Shown piece after piece: positions 1-6,720 of a stretch of DNA of 6,769 bases. Within the stretch, counting starts at the first letter, position 1, and each line of letters starts with the position of its first letter. The stretch comes from an uncultured Planctomycetaceae bacterium (GTDB taxonomy: Bacteria; Planctomycetota; Planctomycetia; Pirellulales; UBA1268), in the NCBI GenBank assembly GCA_937900985.1, contig CALCGM010000411.1:1-6769 (forward strand), read 5' to 3'. Under the pieces are notes generated by a model. The model did not search any database. It was not told where the DNA came from and worked only from the letters and a program-made list of their open reading frames with translations. A program made the translations under genes and the position numbers.

Positions 1-947
1 CCGTCGTGAAACTCATGGCAGATCAGCTGCCGCTCGTTTTCCTGCAGCTCAATCAGGTTGCGGAGGAGATGTTCGCGGTCGGCCAGCTCGCGACGGGCAT
101 GCTGCAGCTCGGAGATATCGGTGGAGATGCCTCCCACGGCGATGGTGGTGCCTGCTGCGTCGCGAATCGGAAACTTCACCGACACAAACGTTCGCTCACC
201 ACCCGCATGCGGAATCAACTCTTCGAAAGTGAGCGTTTCGCCGGTCTCCCAGACCGCCTTGTCGGATTCCGCGAACGACCTCGCAACCTCTTTTGGAAAC
301 CAGTCGTAGGGCGTGGTGCCTGGCTGGAAGCCTCGCATCGCCGGCCAGAGCTCGATGTGGCGATTGTTGGCCAGCAGGTAGCGACCTGCGGCGTCTTTCA
401 CGTAGATGGCTGCGGAGGAGTGGTCGATGAGATCCTTGAGAAGGGCGGTCTGATCGCGAACCTTGCGACGCACCTCCCGCAGCTCGGTGACGTCGAGCAC
501 CATGCCGATGAAGCCGCTGGTCTGGCCGTCGTCTTCTTTCATCGGATGCACCGCCGCGACGATCGTCCGCTCAAGGCCGTCGGGCCGCACCAGCCGAAGC
601 TCGTTGGTGTAGGGCTGCTGCGTCCGCACCGCCTCTTCCCAGCGGGCGGTGGTCTCAGGCAGATCGTCAGGATGCACGATCGACGCCCAGCCCTCCCCGG
701 TGGCTTCTGACGACAGCCCGCTGATCCGGCTCCAGGCCTCGTTGGCGTAGACATGGCGGCCGGCCACGTCGGTCTGCACCACGCCCACCGGGGCGTTGGC
801 CACGAGCGTGCGAAACGCCCGCTGCGACGCTCGCAGCCGCTGCCGTAGCTGCCCGTTGACAACCGCGAGCCAGCCACCGACAGCCAGGCAGAGGAGCACA
901 AGGCCGGCCAACACCGCTGTCAAAGAACCTTCGCTTCCGCTCATCAT
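1..947 (-). CDS. PAS-domain sensor histidine kinase, C-terminus truncated by window edge
   Basis: Reading the minus strand from ATG at 947 gives an open frame of 315 codons that runs off the left edge. Residues 9-30 form one hydrophobic segment (a membrane anchor), followed by a basic stretch (QLRQRLRASQRAF). A first PAS/PAC domain spans about 44-156, with the typical NAPVGV start, a VHPDD motif and a GFIGMVLDVTE end. A second PAS domain spans about 168-285 (start DHSSAAIYVKD, end GGISTDISEL). The last residues, ENERQLICHEFHDG, resemble the H-box of HisKA_3 (NarL/LiaS-type) kinases, which places the phosphorylated histidine at H314. The HATPase domain should lie beyond the edge. The family autophosphorylates and passes phosphate to a response regulator; no regulator is visible here and the PAS ligands are unknown. 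The start is uncertain: ATG 947 and ATG 944 are adjacent, with GAGG at 953-950. An in-frame GTG at 968 follows AGGAGG (977-972) by only 3 nt. Confidence 0.88.
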   Translation of the reverse strand, partial: MMSGSEGSLTAVLAGLVLLCLAVGGWLAVVNGQLRQRLRASQRAFRTLVANAPVGVVQTDVAGRHVYANEAWSRISGLSSEATGEGWASIVHPDDLPETTARWEEAVRTQQPYTNELRLVRPDGLERTIVAAVHPMKEDDGQTSGFIGMVLDVTELREVRRKVRDQTALLKDLIDHSSAAIYVKDAAGRYLLANNRHIELWPAMRGFQPGTTPYDWFPKEVARSFAESDKAVWETGETLTFEELIPHAGGERTFVSVKFPIRDAAGTTIAVGGISTDISELQHARRELADREHLLRNLIELQENERQLICHEFHD

Positions 948-1031
948 GTCCTCACTCGTCGCCTGCACCGTCCTCCTCTTAGACTACCCGGCAACGTGCG
1001 ATTGAGAGGCGGCGAGCAGCCCTCACGAAGT

Positions 1032-1052
1032 CGTCCCGCGGCTCGCGGGACG
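1032..1052. other. Perfect 9-bp hairpin in the divergent intergenic region
   Basis: CGTCCCGCG (1032-1040) and CGCGGGACG (1044-1052) are exact reverse complements around a 3-nt loop. The hairpin lies between the divergent kinase and PHP genes, 26 nt before the PHP start. No T-run follows on either strand, so it is not a classical terminator. It could be a leader structure or an operator. The rest of 948-1078 shows no promoter I can call with confidence. Confidence 0.6.
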
Positions 1053-1069
1053 CGTCAACGGCCAGAAGC

Positions 1070-1073
1070 GAGG
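1070..1073 (+). promoter_or_regulatory. Ribosome binding site favouring the 1079 start
   Basis: GAGG sits 5 nt before ATG 1079. The alternative in-frame ATG at 1196 has no Shine-Dalgarno-like sequence in front of it, which favours the upstream start. Confidence 0.45.
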
Positions 1074-1078
1074 TTTTT

Positions 1079-2440
1079 ATGCTCTTCAGCGAGCGACCCA
1101 ATCGTGTCTCGATTCATTCATCCCGCGGCCATGCCGCGAACTGCGATGGGCGACGCCGCGGCTCTCGCCTGCGATGGGCGTCTTTCGCGCACGCCATGAT
1201 CCCTCTCTCGCTCGCCGTCGTGGCGGCGGCTGTCGCCTGTGCCGACGAACGGGTTTCGGCGGATGCCGCACCACGGTGGTGGAAAGGCAACATCCACACG
1301 CACACGTTCTGGAGCGACGGCAACGACTTTCCCGAGATGGTGGCGGAGTGGTATCGCACCCACGACTACAACTTTCTGGCACTTTCGGACCACAACGTGC
1401 TGGCTCAAGGGATCCGCTGGATGCCGGAGCAGAAGGTGCTCGAGCGGGGCGGGCCTGATGTGATCGAGAAATACCTGGGACGATTTGGGCCGGCCTGGGT
1501 GGACCGAAAAGGGGAGGGAGAGGCCGCGGAGATTCGGCTGAAGCCTTTCGACGAGTTCCGCTCGCTCGTCGAGGAGCGGGGGCAGTTTCTGATGATTCCC
1601 GCCGAGGAGATCAGCGACGCGGTCGACGGCAAGCCCGTGCACATCAACGCCAGCAACATCGCCGAGGCGATCCGACCGGTGGGCGGCCAGACCGTCAGCG
1701 AGGCGATCCAAAACAACCTGCGAGCGGTGCAGGAGCAGGCCGAAAAGGCCGGCCGCGCGATCATGGCCCACCTCAACCACCCCAACTTCGGCTATGCCGT
1801 CACGCCAGCCGACCTGGCCCACGCCACGCTCGAACGGCACTTTGAGGTCTTCAACGGCCACCCGTCCGTCAACCAGCTCGGGAGCGACGAGAAGCCCTCC
1901 ATCGAGCAGCTCTGGGACATCGCCAACACGATCCGCCTGGCCGACCTGCAGGCTCCGCCGCTGTTTGGCGTGGCCACCGACGACAGCCACGACTACCACT
2001 CCGGGCCCGGCAGCCGGCAGTCGTCGCGCCCCGGCCGCGGCTGGGTGATGGTGCGTGCCAGCCACCTCACGCCCGAAAAGATCATCCAGGCCCTCCAGGC
2101 GGGCGATTTCTATGGCTCGAGCGGTGTCACGCTCCGCGACGTGCAGTTTGACGACGCGACCCGCACGCTCCAGGTTGACATCGAACCCGATGGATCCGCC
2201 ACCTACACAACCCGGTTTCTCGGCTCTTTTCCCGGCGAAAACGGGAGCCCGCCACGAGTGGGCGTCGAACTGGCCGTGGTGGAGGGGCTGTCGGCGAGCT
2301 ACACGCTCAGCGGCGACGAGCTCTACGTGCGGGCCGTGATCAGCTCAAATGCTCCCCCCGCCGACCCAGTCTGGGAAGGCCAGCAGCAGCAGGCCTGGAC
2401 GCAGCCCGTCGGCTGGCAGCAGCGGCTTGCCGACGAGTAG
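1079..2440 (+). CDS. Exported PHP-domain metal-dependent phosphoesterase
   Basis: This is a 453-residue protein of the PHP (polymerase and histidinol phosphatase) superfamily, whose members hydrolyse phosphoesters with a cluster of metal ions. Visible ligand motifs are H73-T-H75 followed by SDG, LSDHN (D104, H105), PAEE (E176, E177), HLNHPNF (H231, H234) and TDDSHDYH (D302, H304). A helix-turn segment ending in GDFYGSSG follows, then a beta-rich tail of about 90 residues. Before the domain, residues 40-56 form a hydrophobic export signal ending in AVACADE. It could be cut by signal peptidase I, or the cysteine could be lipidated, although the lipobox is weak. With the 1079 start the signal has an arginine-rich n-region (GRRRGSRLR). 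With the ATG at 1196 it would have no basic residue at all, so the upstream start is preferred, though the first 39 residues look poorly conserved. The substrate is unknown. No strong terminator separates it from recA, so readthrough is possible. Confidence 0.85.
   Translation: MLFSERPNRVSIHSSRGHAANCDGRRRGSRLRWASFAHAMIPLSLAVVAAAVACADERVSADAAPRWWKGNIHTHTFWSDGNDFPEMVAEWYRTHDYNFLALSDHNVLAQGIRWMPEQKVLERGGPDVIEKYLGRFGPAWVDRKGEGEAAEIRLKPFDEFRSLVEERGQFLMIPAEEISDAVDGKPVHINASNIAEAIRPVGGQTVSEAIQNNLRAVQEQAEKAGRAIMAHLNHPNFGYAVTPADLAHATLERHFEVFNGHPSVNQLGSDEKPSIEQLWDIANTIRLADLQAPPLFGVATDDSHDYHSGPGSRQSSRPGRGWVMVRASHLTPEKIIQALQAGDFYGSSGVTLRDVQFDDATRTLQVDIEPDGSATYTTRFLGSFPGENGSPPRVGVELAVVEGLSASYTLSGDELYVRAVISSNAPPADPVWEGQQQQAWTQPVGWQQRLADE
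1141..1180 (+). repeat. 12-bp direct repeat at the 5' end of the PHP gene
   Basis: CTGCGATGGGCG occurs at 1141-1152 and again at 1169-1180, 28 bases apart. Because 28 is not a multiple of three, the copies are read in different frames. The repeat lies in the doubtful N-terminal extension between the two candidate starts, so it bears on whether that stretch is coding. Confidence 0.6.
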
Positions 2441-2459
2441 GTGCAGATATTTTTTCTGC

Positions 2460-2488
2460 TTGCAGACCACTGAACAAACCGATACCAT
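2460..2488 (+). promoter_or_regulatory. Possible sigma-70-type promoter for recA
   Basis: TTGCAG (2460-2465) and TACCAT (2483-2488) are 17 nt apart and match the -35 and -10 consensus at 3 and 4 of 6 positions. They lie in a short stretch that is clearly richer in A/T than the flanking genes, in the 179-nt gap before recA. The match is modest, and planctomycete promoter consensus is not well defined. Confidence 0.3.
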
Positions 2489-2501
2489 ACGTGCGTTCAG
2501 T
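2485..2501 (+). promoter_or_regulatory. Candidate LexA (SOS) operator upstream of recA
   Basis: The 17 bases ending in GTTCAGT match 15 of 17 positions of the degenerate myxobacterial LexA consensus CTRHAMRYBYGTTCAGS, as I recall it. The core ATAC-GTGC-GTTC is also close to the Gram-positive GAAC-N4-GTTC box. A second partial half site follows as GTTC-N7-GTTT (2495-2509), and CTGAAC (2470-2475) is inverted relative to GTTCAG (2495-2500). The site overlaps the proposed -10 element, as expected for a repressor. The consensus is degenerate, so this remains a hypothesis. Confidence 0.3.
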
Positions 2502-2573
2502 ATACGTTTCCGCGGCAAATCGCTCGATTCATGGTGGTGACGCAGCCACCCCGACGATGTCGCCGGGAAGCGC

Positions 2574-2608
2574 GGGAGGTGTCGCCATGGTCTTGGCAAC
2601 AGCAGGAG
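2574..2608 (+). promoter_or_regulatory. Two competing ribosome binding sites before recA
   Basis: GGGAGG (2574-2579) is 7 nt before an in-frame ATG at 2587. AGGAG (2604-2608) is 11 nt before ATG 2620. The first has better spacing. The second serves the start that agrees with the usual RecA MAK N-terminus. The codons between 2590 and 2619 have unusually many A-ending third positions compared with the gene body, which suggests they are leader rather than coding. Confidence 0.4.
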
Positions 2609-2619
2609 TGAACGGTCGG

Positions 2620-3780
2620 ATGGCAAAGGCAACGAAGTCGCAGAAGGCTGAGGCGGCCCCCGCAGGCGGCCCTGGAAAAAAGAAGGCGGCCCGCGGCAAG
2701 GGAGGCCGCGAGAGCGTGGTTGACGCGATGTTCGAGGCCAATCCGGCATTGCAGTCGGCCCTGGCCCAGATCGAAAAGGAGTTTGGCCAGGGCTCGATCA
2801 TGCCCCTGGGCAACGAGGGCTTCGCGGCGATCGAGGGCATCTCGACGGGCAGCCTTTCGGTCGACCTCGCCCTTGGGGGCTGTGGCTTTCCACGCGGCCG
2901 GATCATCGAGGTCTTTGGCCCTGAATCATCCGGCAAGACGACGCTCGCCCTGCATGCCGTGGCCGCCGCTCAGCGGGCCGGTGGCATCGCCGCCTTTATC
3001 GACGCCGAGCATGCCCTCGATCCGTCCTGGGCCAAGAAGCTCGGCATCTCGCTGGCGAGCCTGCTCGTCAGTCAGCCGACCAGCGGCGAAGATGCGATGC
3101 ACATCGTGGAGATGCTCATCCGCAGCAACGCCGTGGACATCATCGTCGTCGACTCCGTAGCGGCGCTCGTCCCCCAGAAGGAGCTCGACGGCGAAATCGG
3201 CGACTCGTTCGTCGGCCTGCAGGCGAGGCTGATGAGCCAGTCGATGCGGAAACTGACCGGCGCCATCGCGAAGAGCAAGACGACGGTGATCTTCATCAAC
3301 CAGATCCGTGAAAAGATCGGGGTGATGTTTGGCAGCCCAGAAACAACGCCGGGCGGCCGAGCGCTGAAGTTCTATTCGTCGTGCCGCGTCGACGTGCGTC
3401 GCATCGGCACGCTCAAGGATGGCGAAGAGGTCGTCGGCCAGCGGGTCCGCGTGAAGGTCGTGAAAAACAAGGTCGCCCCGCCATTCCGGGTGGCTGAGTT
3501 CGACATGATGCACTCCGACGGCATCAGCCTCGAAGGCGACATTATCGACATGGCGGTGACCGCAAAGCTGATCGAGAAAAGCGGCACCTGGATGCGGTTT
3601 GGCGACACACACCTCGGCCAGGGCCGTGAGAAAGCCCGTCAGTTCCTCAAAGACAACCCCGAGGTGGCCAAGACCATCCGCGACAAGGTGCTGGCACACC
3701 ACAGGCCCGGTGAGGTCCTCGACAGCGTTGAGGGCGACAGCAGTGATGACGCCGACGCCGCCGAGCCAGCCGCGGAGTAG
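2620..3780 (+). CDS. recA: RecA recombinase
   Basis: This 386-residue protein is full-length RecA. RecA is the cytoplasmic ATPase that polymerises on single-stranded DNA, drives strand exchange in recombinational repair and stimulates LexA self-cleavage. After a lysine/alanine-rich N-terminus (about 1-35), it has EKEFGQGSIMPLG, the Walker A GPESSGKTT (100-108), catalytic glutamate E130 in IDAEHALDP, and Walker B IIVVDS (D178). It continues with GLQARLMSQSMRKLTG, the DNA-binding L2 region after INQIR (about 228-244, with PETTPGGRALKFY), and RVKVVKNKVAPPF. The tail (about 372-386) is acidic, as in other RecA proteins where it tempers DNA binding. No inteins, frameshifts or missing key residues are seen. 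ATG 2620 was chosen for its typical MAKATK start and codon usage. ATG 2587, which adds 11 residues, has a better-spaced Shine-Dalgarno sequence and is the main alternative. A possible SOS operator lies upstream. Confidence 0.98.
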   Translation: MAKATKSQKAEAAPAGGPGKKKAARGKGGRESVVDAMFEANPALQSALAQIEKEFGQGSIMPLGNEGFAAIEGISTGSLSVDLALGGCGFPRGRIIEVFGPESSGKTTLALHAVAAAQRAGGIAAFIDAEHALDPSWAKKLGISLASLLVSQPTSGEDAMHIVEMLIRSNAVDIIVVDSVAALVPQKELDGEIGDSFVGLQARLMSQSMRKLTGAIAKSKTTVIFINQIREKIGVMFGSPETTPGGRALKFYSSCRVDVRRIGTLKDGEEVVGQRVRVKVVKNKVAPPFRVAEFDMMHSDGISLEGDIIDMAVTAKLIEKSGTWMRFGDTHLGQGREKARQFLKDNPEVAKTIRDKVLAHHRPGEVLDSVEGDSSDDADAAEPAAE

Positions 3781-3813
3781 CAACCTGGCCGTGCGACCAG
3801 CGGCGCAAAGAGC

Positions 3814-3856
3814 CTGGTGCTGCGGCGAGTGCCCCCCTCGCCGCAGCGGTCACCAG
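3814..3856 (+). terminator. Strong hairpin after recA, probable terminator
   Basis: Perfect 10-bp arms CTGCGGCGAG (3820-3829) and CTCGCCGCAG (3837-3846) enclose a 7-nt C-rich loop. A further 6-bp outer stem, CTGGTG (3814-3819) with CACCAG (3851-3856), is separated by a 4-nt bulge. The hairpin begins 33 nt after the recA stop. No T-run follows, so it may terminate weakly, act with Rho, or protect the mRNA 3' end. Confidence 0.6.
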
Positions 3857-3863
3857 CCTGACA

Positions 3864-3895
3864 GCCGCCCTGCCGCAGTCGCGTGGCAGGGCGGC
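3864..3895 (+). terminator. Second hairpin after recA, tandem with the first
   Basis: GCCGCCCTGCC (3864-3874) and GGCAGGGCGGC (3885-3895) form a perfect 11-bp stem with a 10-nt loop. It starts 7 nt after the first hairpin ends. Like its neighbour it lacks a T-run. Two such stems in tandem point to a transcript end between recA and alaS. Confidence 0.55.
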
Positions 3896-3964
3896 CCGTC
3901 TGCTCCAGCGGAAGGCCCGCTCTCATGGCCAGGGCTGGCCGGATTCTGGCGCGGCCTGCTGTCC

Positions 3965-3973
3965 TGCTATAGT
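3965..3973 (+). promoter_or_regulatory. Extended -10 promoter for alaS
   Basis: TGC followed by TATAGT (3968-3973) matches the TGn extended -10 form and 5 of 6 bases of TATAAT. The best -35-like sequence (TTCTGG, 3944-3949) is poor, as is common when TGn is present. Transcription would start near 3980, giving a leader of under 40 nt before alaS, downstream of the recA hairpins. Confidence 0.5.
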
Positions 3974-4016
3974 GTGCGGCCTGATTCCCCGCTCCTAGGT
4001 GCATAGCCACACGACC

Positions 4017-6659
4017 ATGAAAGCCGACGAACTCCGCGAAGCCTTCCTCACCTTCTTCGAGACGAAAGGCTGCGTCCGACGGCCGAGCGATGTGCTCGTG
4101 CCCCGCTGGGACCCTTCCGTGCTCTTCACGCCGGCTGGGATGAACCAGTTCAAGGACCACTTCCTAGGCAAGTGCAAGCTGGACTTCACCCGCGCAACCA
4201 CCTGCCAGAAGTGCCTGCGGACGGGCGACATCGACAATGTGGGCCGCACCGCCCGGCATCACACCTTCTTCGAGATGCTCGGCAACTTCAGCTTTGGCGA
4301 CTACTTCAAGCGGGAGGCGATCCACTGGGCCTGGGAGTTTCTCACCAGCCACGACTGGCTGAAGATTGAGCCGGAGCGGCTGACGATCTCGGTCTACGAA
4401 GACGACGCCGAGGCCTACACGATCTGGTCCGACGAAATCGGCATCCCCTCCACGCGGATCACCCGCATGGGTGAAGACGACAACTTCTGGCCCGCGTCGG
4501 CGCCGAGCCAGGGGCCCGATGGCGTCTGCGGCCCCTGCAGCGAGATCTTCTACACGATGCCCGACGGCAGCGAGGTGGAGATCTGGAACCTGGTGTTCAC
4601 GCAGTTCAACCGCGTGGGCGATCCGCCCGACAATCTTCGGCCGCTCCCCAGCCGCAACATCGACACCGGCATGGGCCTGGAGCGAACCTGCGCGCTCCTG
4701 CAGGGGGTCGACAGCAACTTCCACATCGACATTCTCAAGCCGCTCGTCGAAGCGGTGGCCGACGTCTGTAGCCGCTCCTACGAAGCGGAAACCGACGACG
4801 GCCGGCGGATGCGGCGGATCGCCGACCATGTGCGAGCCTGCACGTTTGCGATCCACGAAAACGTGATGCCTGGCAACAATGAGGAGAAGTATGTCGTCAA
4901 GCGGCTGCTGCGGCGGGCTGTGCTCGACGGCCATCAGCTGGGCATGCGGGCTCCCTTCCTGCACCAGCTCCCTTCGGCAGTCGCCTCGCTGATGCGGAAT
5001 CCCTATCCAGAACTCGCTGAAACCGTCGAGCGTGTTGCGTCTGTCATCCAGCGGGAGGAATCCGCTTTCCTCGACACGATCGACGGCGGCCTCGCCCGCA
5101 TCGACTCCCTCTTCGACTCGATCGAGAAGGCAGGCTCCGGGCTCGTCTCCGGCCAAGACGCGGCCGAGCTCTACACCACCCACGGCTTTCCGCCAGAGCT
5201 GCTCGAGACGCTTGCCGCCGAGCGAAACTGCGCCTTCGACTGGCAGGGCTTCCGCGAAGCGATGGAGGCCCACGGGCTCCGCTCGGGCGCCGGCACGCGG
5301 GTGGAGGTGTTCACCTCCGGTCCGCTCGATGCCCTGAAGAAGGCCATGCACGGATCGGAGTTTGTCGGCTACGACGCCGTGGAAGCCACCGGCAAGGCCG
5401 TGGGCATCATCGCGCAAGACCGGCTCTGTGAGTCGCTCGATGAAATCGACCACGACGATCCCGTGATTGTGGTTCTCGACCGCACGCCGTTTTACGGCGA
5501 GGCGGGTGGACAGGTGGGCGACACCGGCTGGCTGACCAGCGATGAAGCAGGGGCGGAGCCGCTCCGCTTCGAAGTCGTCGACACGCTCAAAGAGGGCGAC
5601 TTTATCCTCCACCGCGGGCATCTCCGCAGCGGTCGGATGTCGCTCGGTGAGCCGCTGACGGCGAAGGTCGACACCACGCGGCGGGCCGCCCTGCGTCGAG
5701 CCCATTCCGCCACGCATCTGGTGCACGCGGCGCTGCAGCATTTCCTCGGGCCACATGCGGTTCAGCAGGGTTCGAAGGTCGACACCGACATGCTGCGGTT
5801 TGACTTCTCCCACGGGGGCAGCATCGGCAGCGAGGTGCTCGGGCAGATTGAAGACATGGTCAACGGCCACGTCTTCGCGGCGGTGCCTGTGACCGCTCAG
5901 CGGCTCCCGCTCGCCGAGGCTCGCCATGCCGGAGCGATGATGCTCTTCGGTGAGAAGTATCCAGACGTCGTCCGGATGGTCAGCATGGGCAGCGATGACG
6001 ATCGGGTCAGTCGCGAGCTCTGCGGTGGCACGCATGTGAGCAACACCGGCCAGATCGGCCTCGTGCGGATCGTGGGCGAGGAGAGCGTTTCGGCCGGCAC
6101 GAGGCGGGTGACCGCCGTGACGGGCTTCGAGGCGCTTCGGCGGATGCGTGAGGCTGAGCAGACCCTCTCCGAGGCCGCCAGCTCACTCAAAGTTCCTCCC
6201 GCTGAGCTGCCGGCACGGCTGACCGCCCTGAGCAAGGAGCTCAAGGAGCTCCGCAAGGGGAAGGGCGGGGCAGCAGCCGCTGGCGTGTCCCCCGACGAAC
6301 TGCTCGCCGCGGCGGTCAGCGTGGGCGACACGCGGGTGGTGGTGGCACCGCTCAACTGCGGCGACGCCGGCTCGATGCGGCAGTGCATCGATCAGCTTCG
6401 TCGCAAGGGCAGCCCGATCGCGGTCTTGCTCGGCGGCTGTGACGGGGGCAAGGTGACACTCGTGGCTGGCATCAGCCGGGAGCTGGAGGAGCGGGGCCTC
6501 TCGGCCAGCGAATGGATCAACGAAGCCGCCCATCTTGTCGGCGGCAAGGGGGGCGGGCGGAAAGACCTCGCCCAGGCCGGCGGCAAAGAGCCCGACAAGC
6601 TCGGCGAAGCCCTCACCGCCGCCAAGGAAGCCATGCAGCGGCTCCTCGCCGGCCACTAA
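4017..6659 (+). CDS. alaS: Alanyl-tRNA synthetase
   Basis: This is an 880-residue, full-length class II synthetase that charges tRNA-Ala with alanine in the cytoplasm. The catalytic core (about 1-250) shows FTPAGMNQFKDHF, TCQKC (C63, C66), RHHTFFEMLGNFSFGDYF, WNLVFTQFNR and GMGLERT (219 onward, R223). A tRNA-recognition helical region follows. The editing domain, which clears mischarged serine and glycine, carries both metal-site motifs intact: HSATH (H563, H567) and CGGTH (C669, H673). A helical linker leads to a C-terminal DHHA1 domain with GGKGGGRKDLAQAGG (843-857). After DNFW (W158) the loop PASAPSQGPDGVCGPC is about five residues longer than the E. coli equivalent. ATG 4017 gives the standard MKADELREAFLTFFE beginning. 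GTG at 3999 would add six unlikely residues. There is no clear Shine-Dalgarno sequence before 4017, the nearest AGG being 17 nt away. The gene probably has its own promoter at 3965-3973. Confidence 0.98.
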   Translation: MKADELREAFLTFFETKGCVRRPSDVLVPRWDPSVLFTPAGMNQFKDHFLGKCKLDFTRATTCQKCLRTGDIDNVGRTARHHTFFEMLGNFSFGDYFKREAIHWAWEFLTSHDWLKIEPERLTISVYEDDAEAYTIWSDEIGIPSTRITRMGEDDNFWPASAPSQGPDGVCGPCSEIFYTMPDGSEVEIWNLVFTQFNRVGDPPDNLRPLPSRNIDTGMGLERTCALLQGVDSNFHIDILKPLVEAVADVCSRSYEAETDDGRRMRRIADHVRACTFAIHENVMPGNNEEKYVVKRLLRRAVLDGHQLGMRAPFLHQLPSAVASLMRNPYPELAETVERVASVIQREESAFLDTIDGGLARIDSLFDSIEKAGSGLVSGQDAAELYTTHGFPPELLETLAAERNCAFDWQGFREAMEAHGLRSGAGTRVEVFTSGPLDALKKAMHGSEFVGYDAVEATGKAVGIIAQDRLCESLDEIDHDDPVIVVLDRTPFYGEAGGQVGDTGWLTSDEAGAEPLRFEVVDTLKEGDFILHRGHLRSGRMSLGEPLTAKVDTTRRAALRRAHSATHLVHAALQHFLGPHAVQQGSKVDTDMLRFDFSHGGSIGSEVLGQIEDMVNGHVFAAVPVTAQRLPLAEARHAGAMMLFGEKYPDVVRMVSMGSDDDRVSRELCGGTHVSNTGQIGLVRIVGEESVSAGTRRVTAVTGFEALRRMREAEQTLSEAASSLKVPPAELPARLTALSKELKELRKGKGGAAAAGVSPDELLAAAVSVGDTRVVVAPLNCGDAGSMRQCIDQLRRKGSPIAVLLGGCDGGKVTLVAGISRELEERGLSASEWINEAAHLVGGKGGGRKDLAQAGGKEPDKLGEALTAAKEAMQRLLAGH

Positions 6660-6694
6660 CCCACCCCGAAGCCGCAGGCAACGTGCCGCCCGGT

Positions 6695-6720
6695 GTCTCT
6701 CCAGACGCGAGAAGAGAGAC
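6695..6720 (+). terminator. Weak hairpin after alaS
   Basis: GTCTCTC (6695-6701) and GAGAGAC (6714-6720) pair over 7 bp with a 12-nt loop, 35 nt after the alaS stop. There is no T-run. It is a possible terminator or mRNA end. The remaining bases to 6769 show no start of a further gene that I can support. Confidence 0.3.

Noticed and set aside
6..710. 234-codon plus-strand open frame at the left end
   Set aside because: It is antisense to the sensor kinase, whose minus-strand frame gives clear PAS domains and an H-box. The plus-strand translation shows no recognisable domain.
2443..2459. Possible terminator after the PHP gene
   Set aside because: GCAGA and TCTGC can pair over only 5 bp, and the T-run lies in the loop rather than after the stem, so it does not fit an intrinsic terminator.
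3980..4016. T-box riboswitch or other tRNA-sensing leader for alaS
   Set aside because: The leader expected from the proposed promoter is under 40 nt, and no T-box-like conserved sequence or specifier structure is visible.
4164..6035. 623-codon open frame on the minus strand inside alaS
   Set aside because: It lies codon-on-codon with alaS, so its stops would need TTA, CTA or TCA codons in alaS. These are rare at this GC content. Its translation resembles no family and alaS itself is unmistakable. The same explanation covers the minus-strand frames at 2926-3783 (recA) and 1118-2065 (PHP gene).
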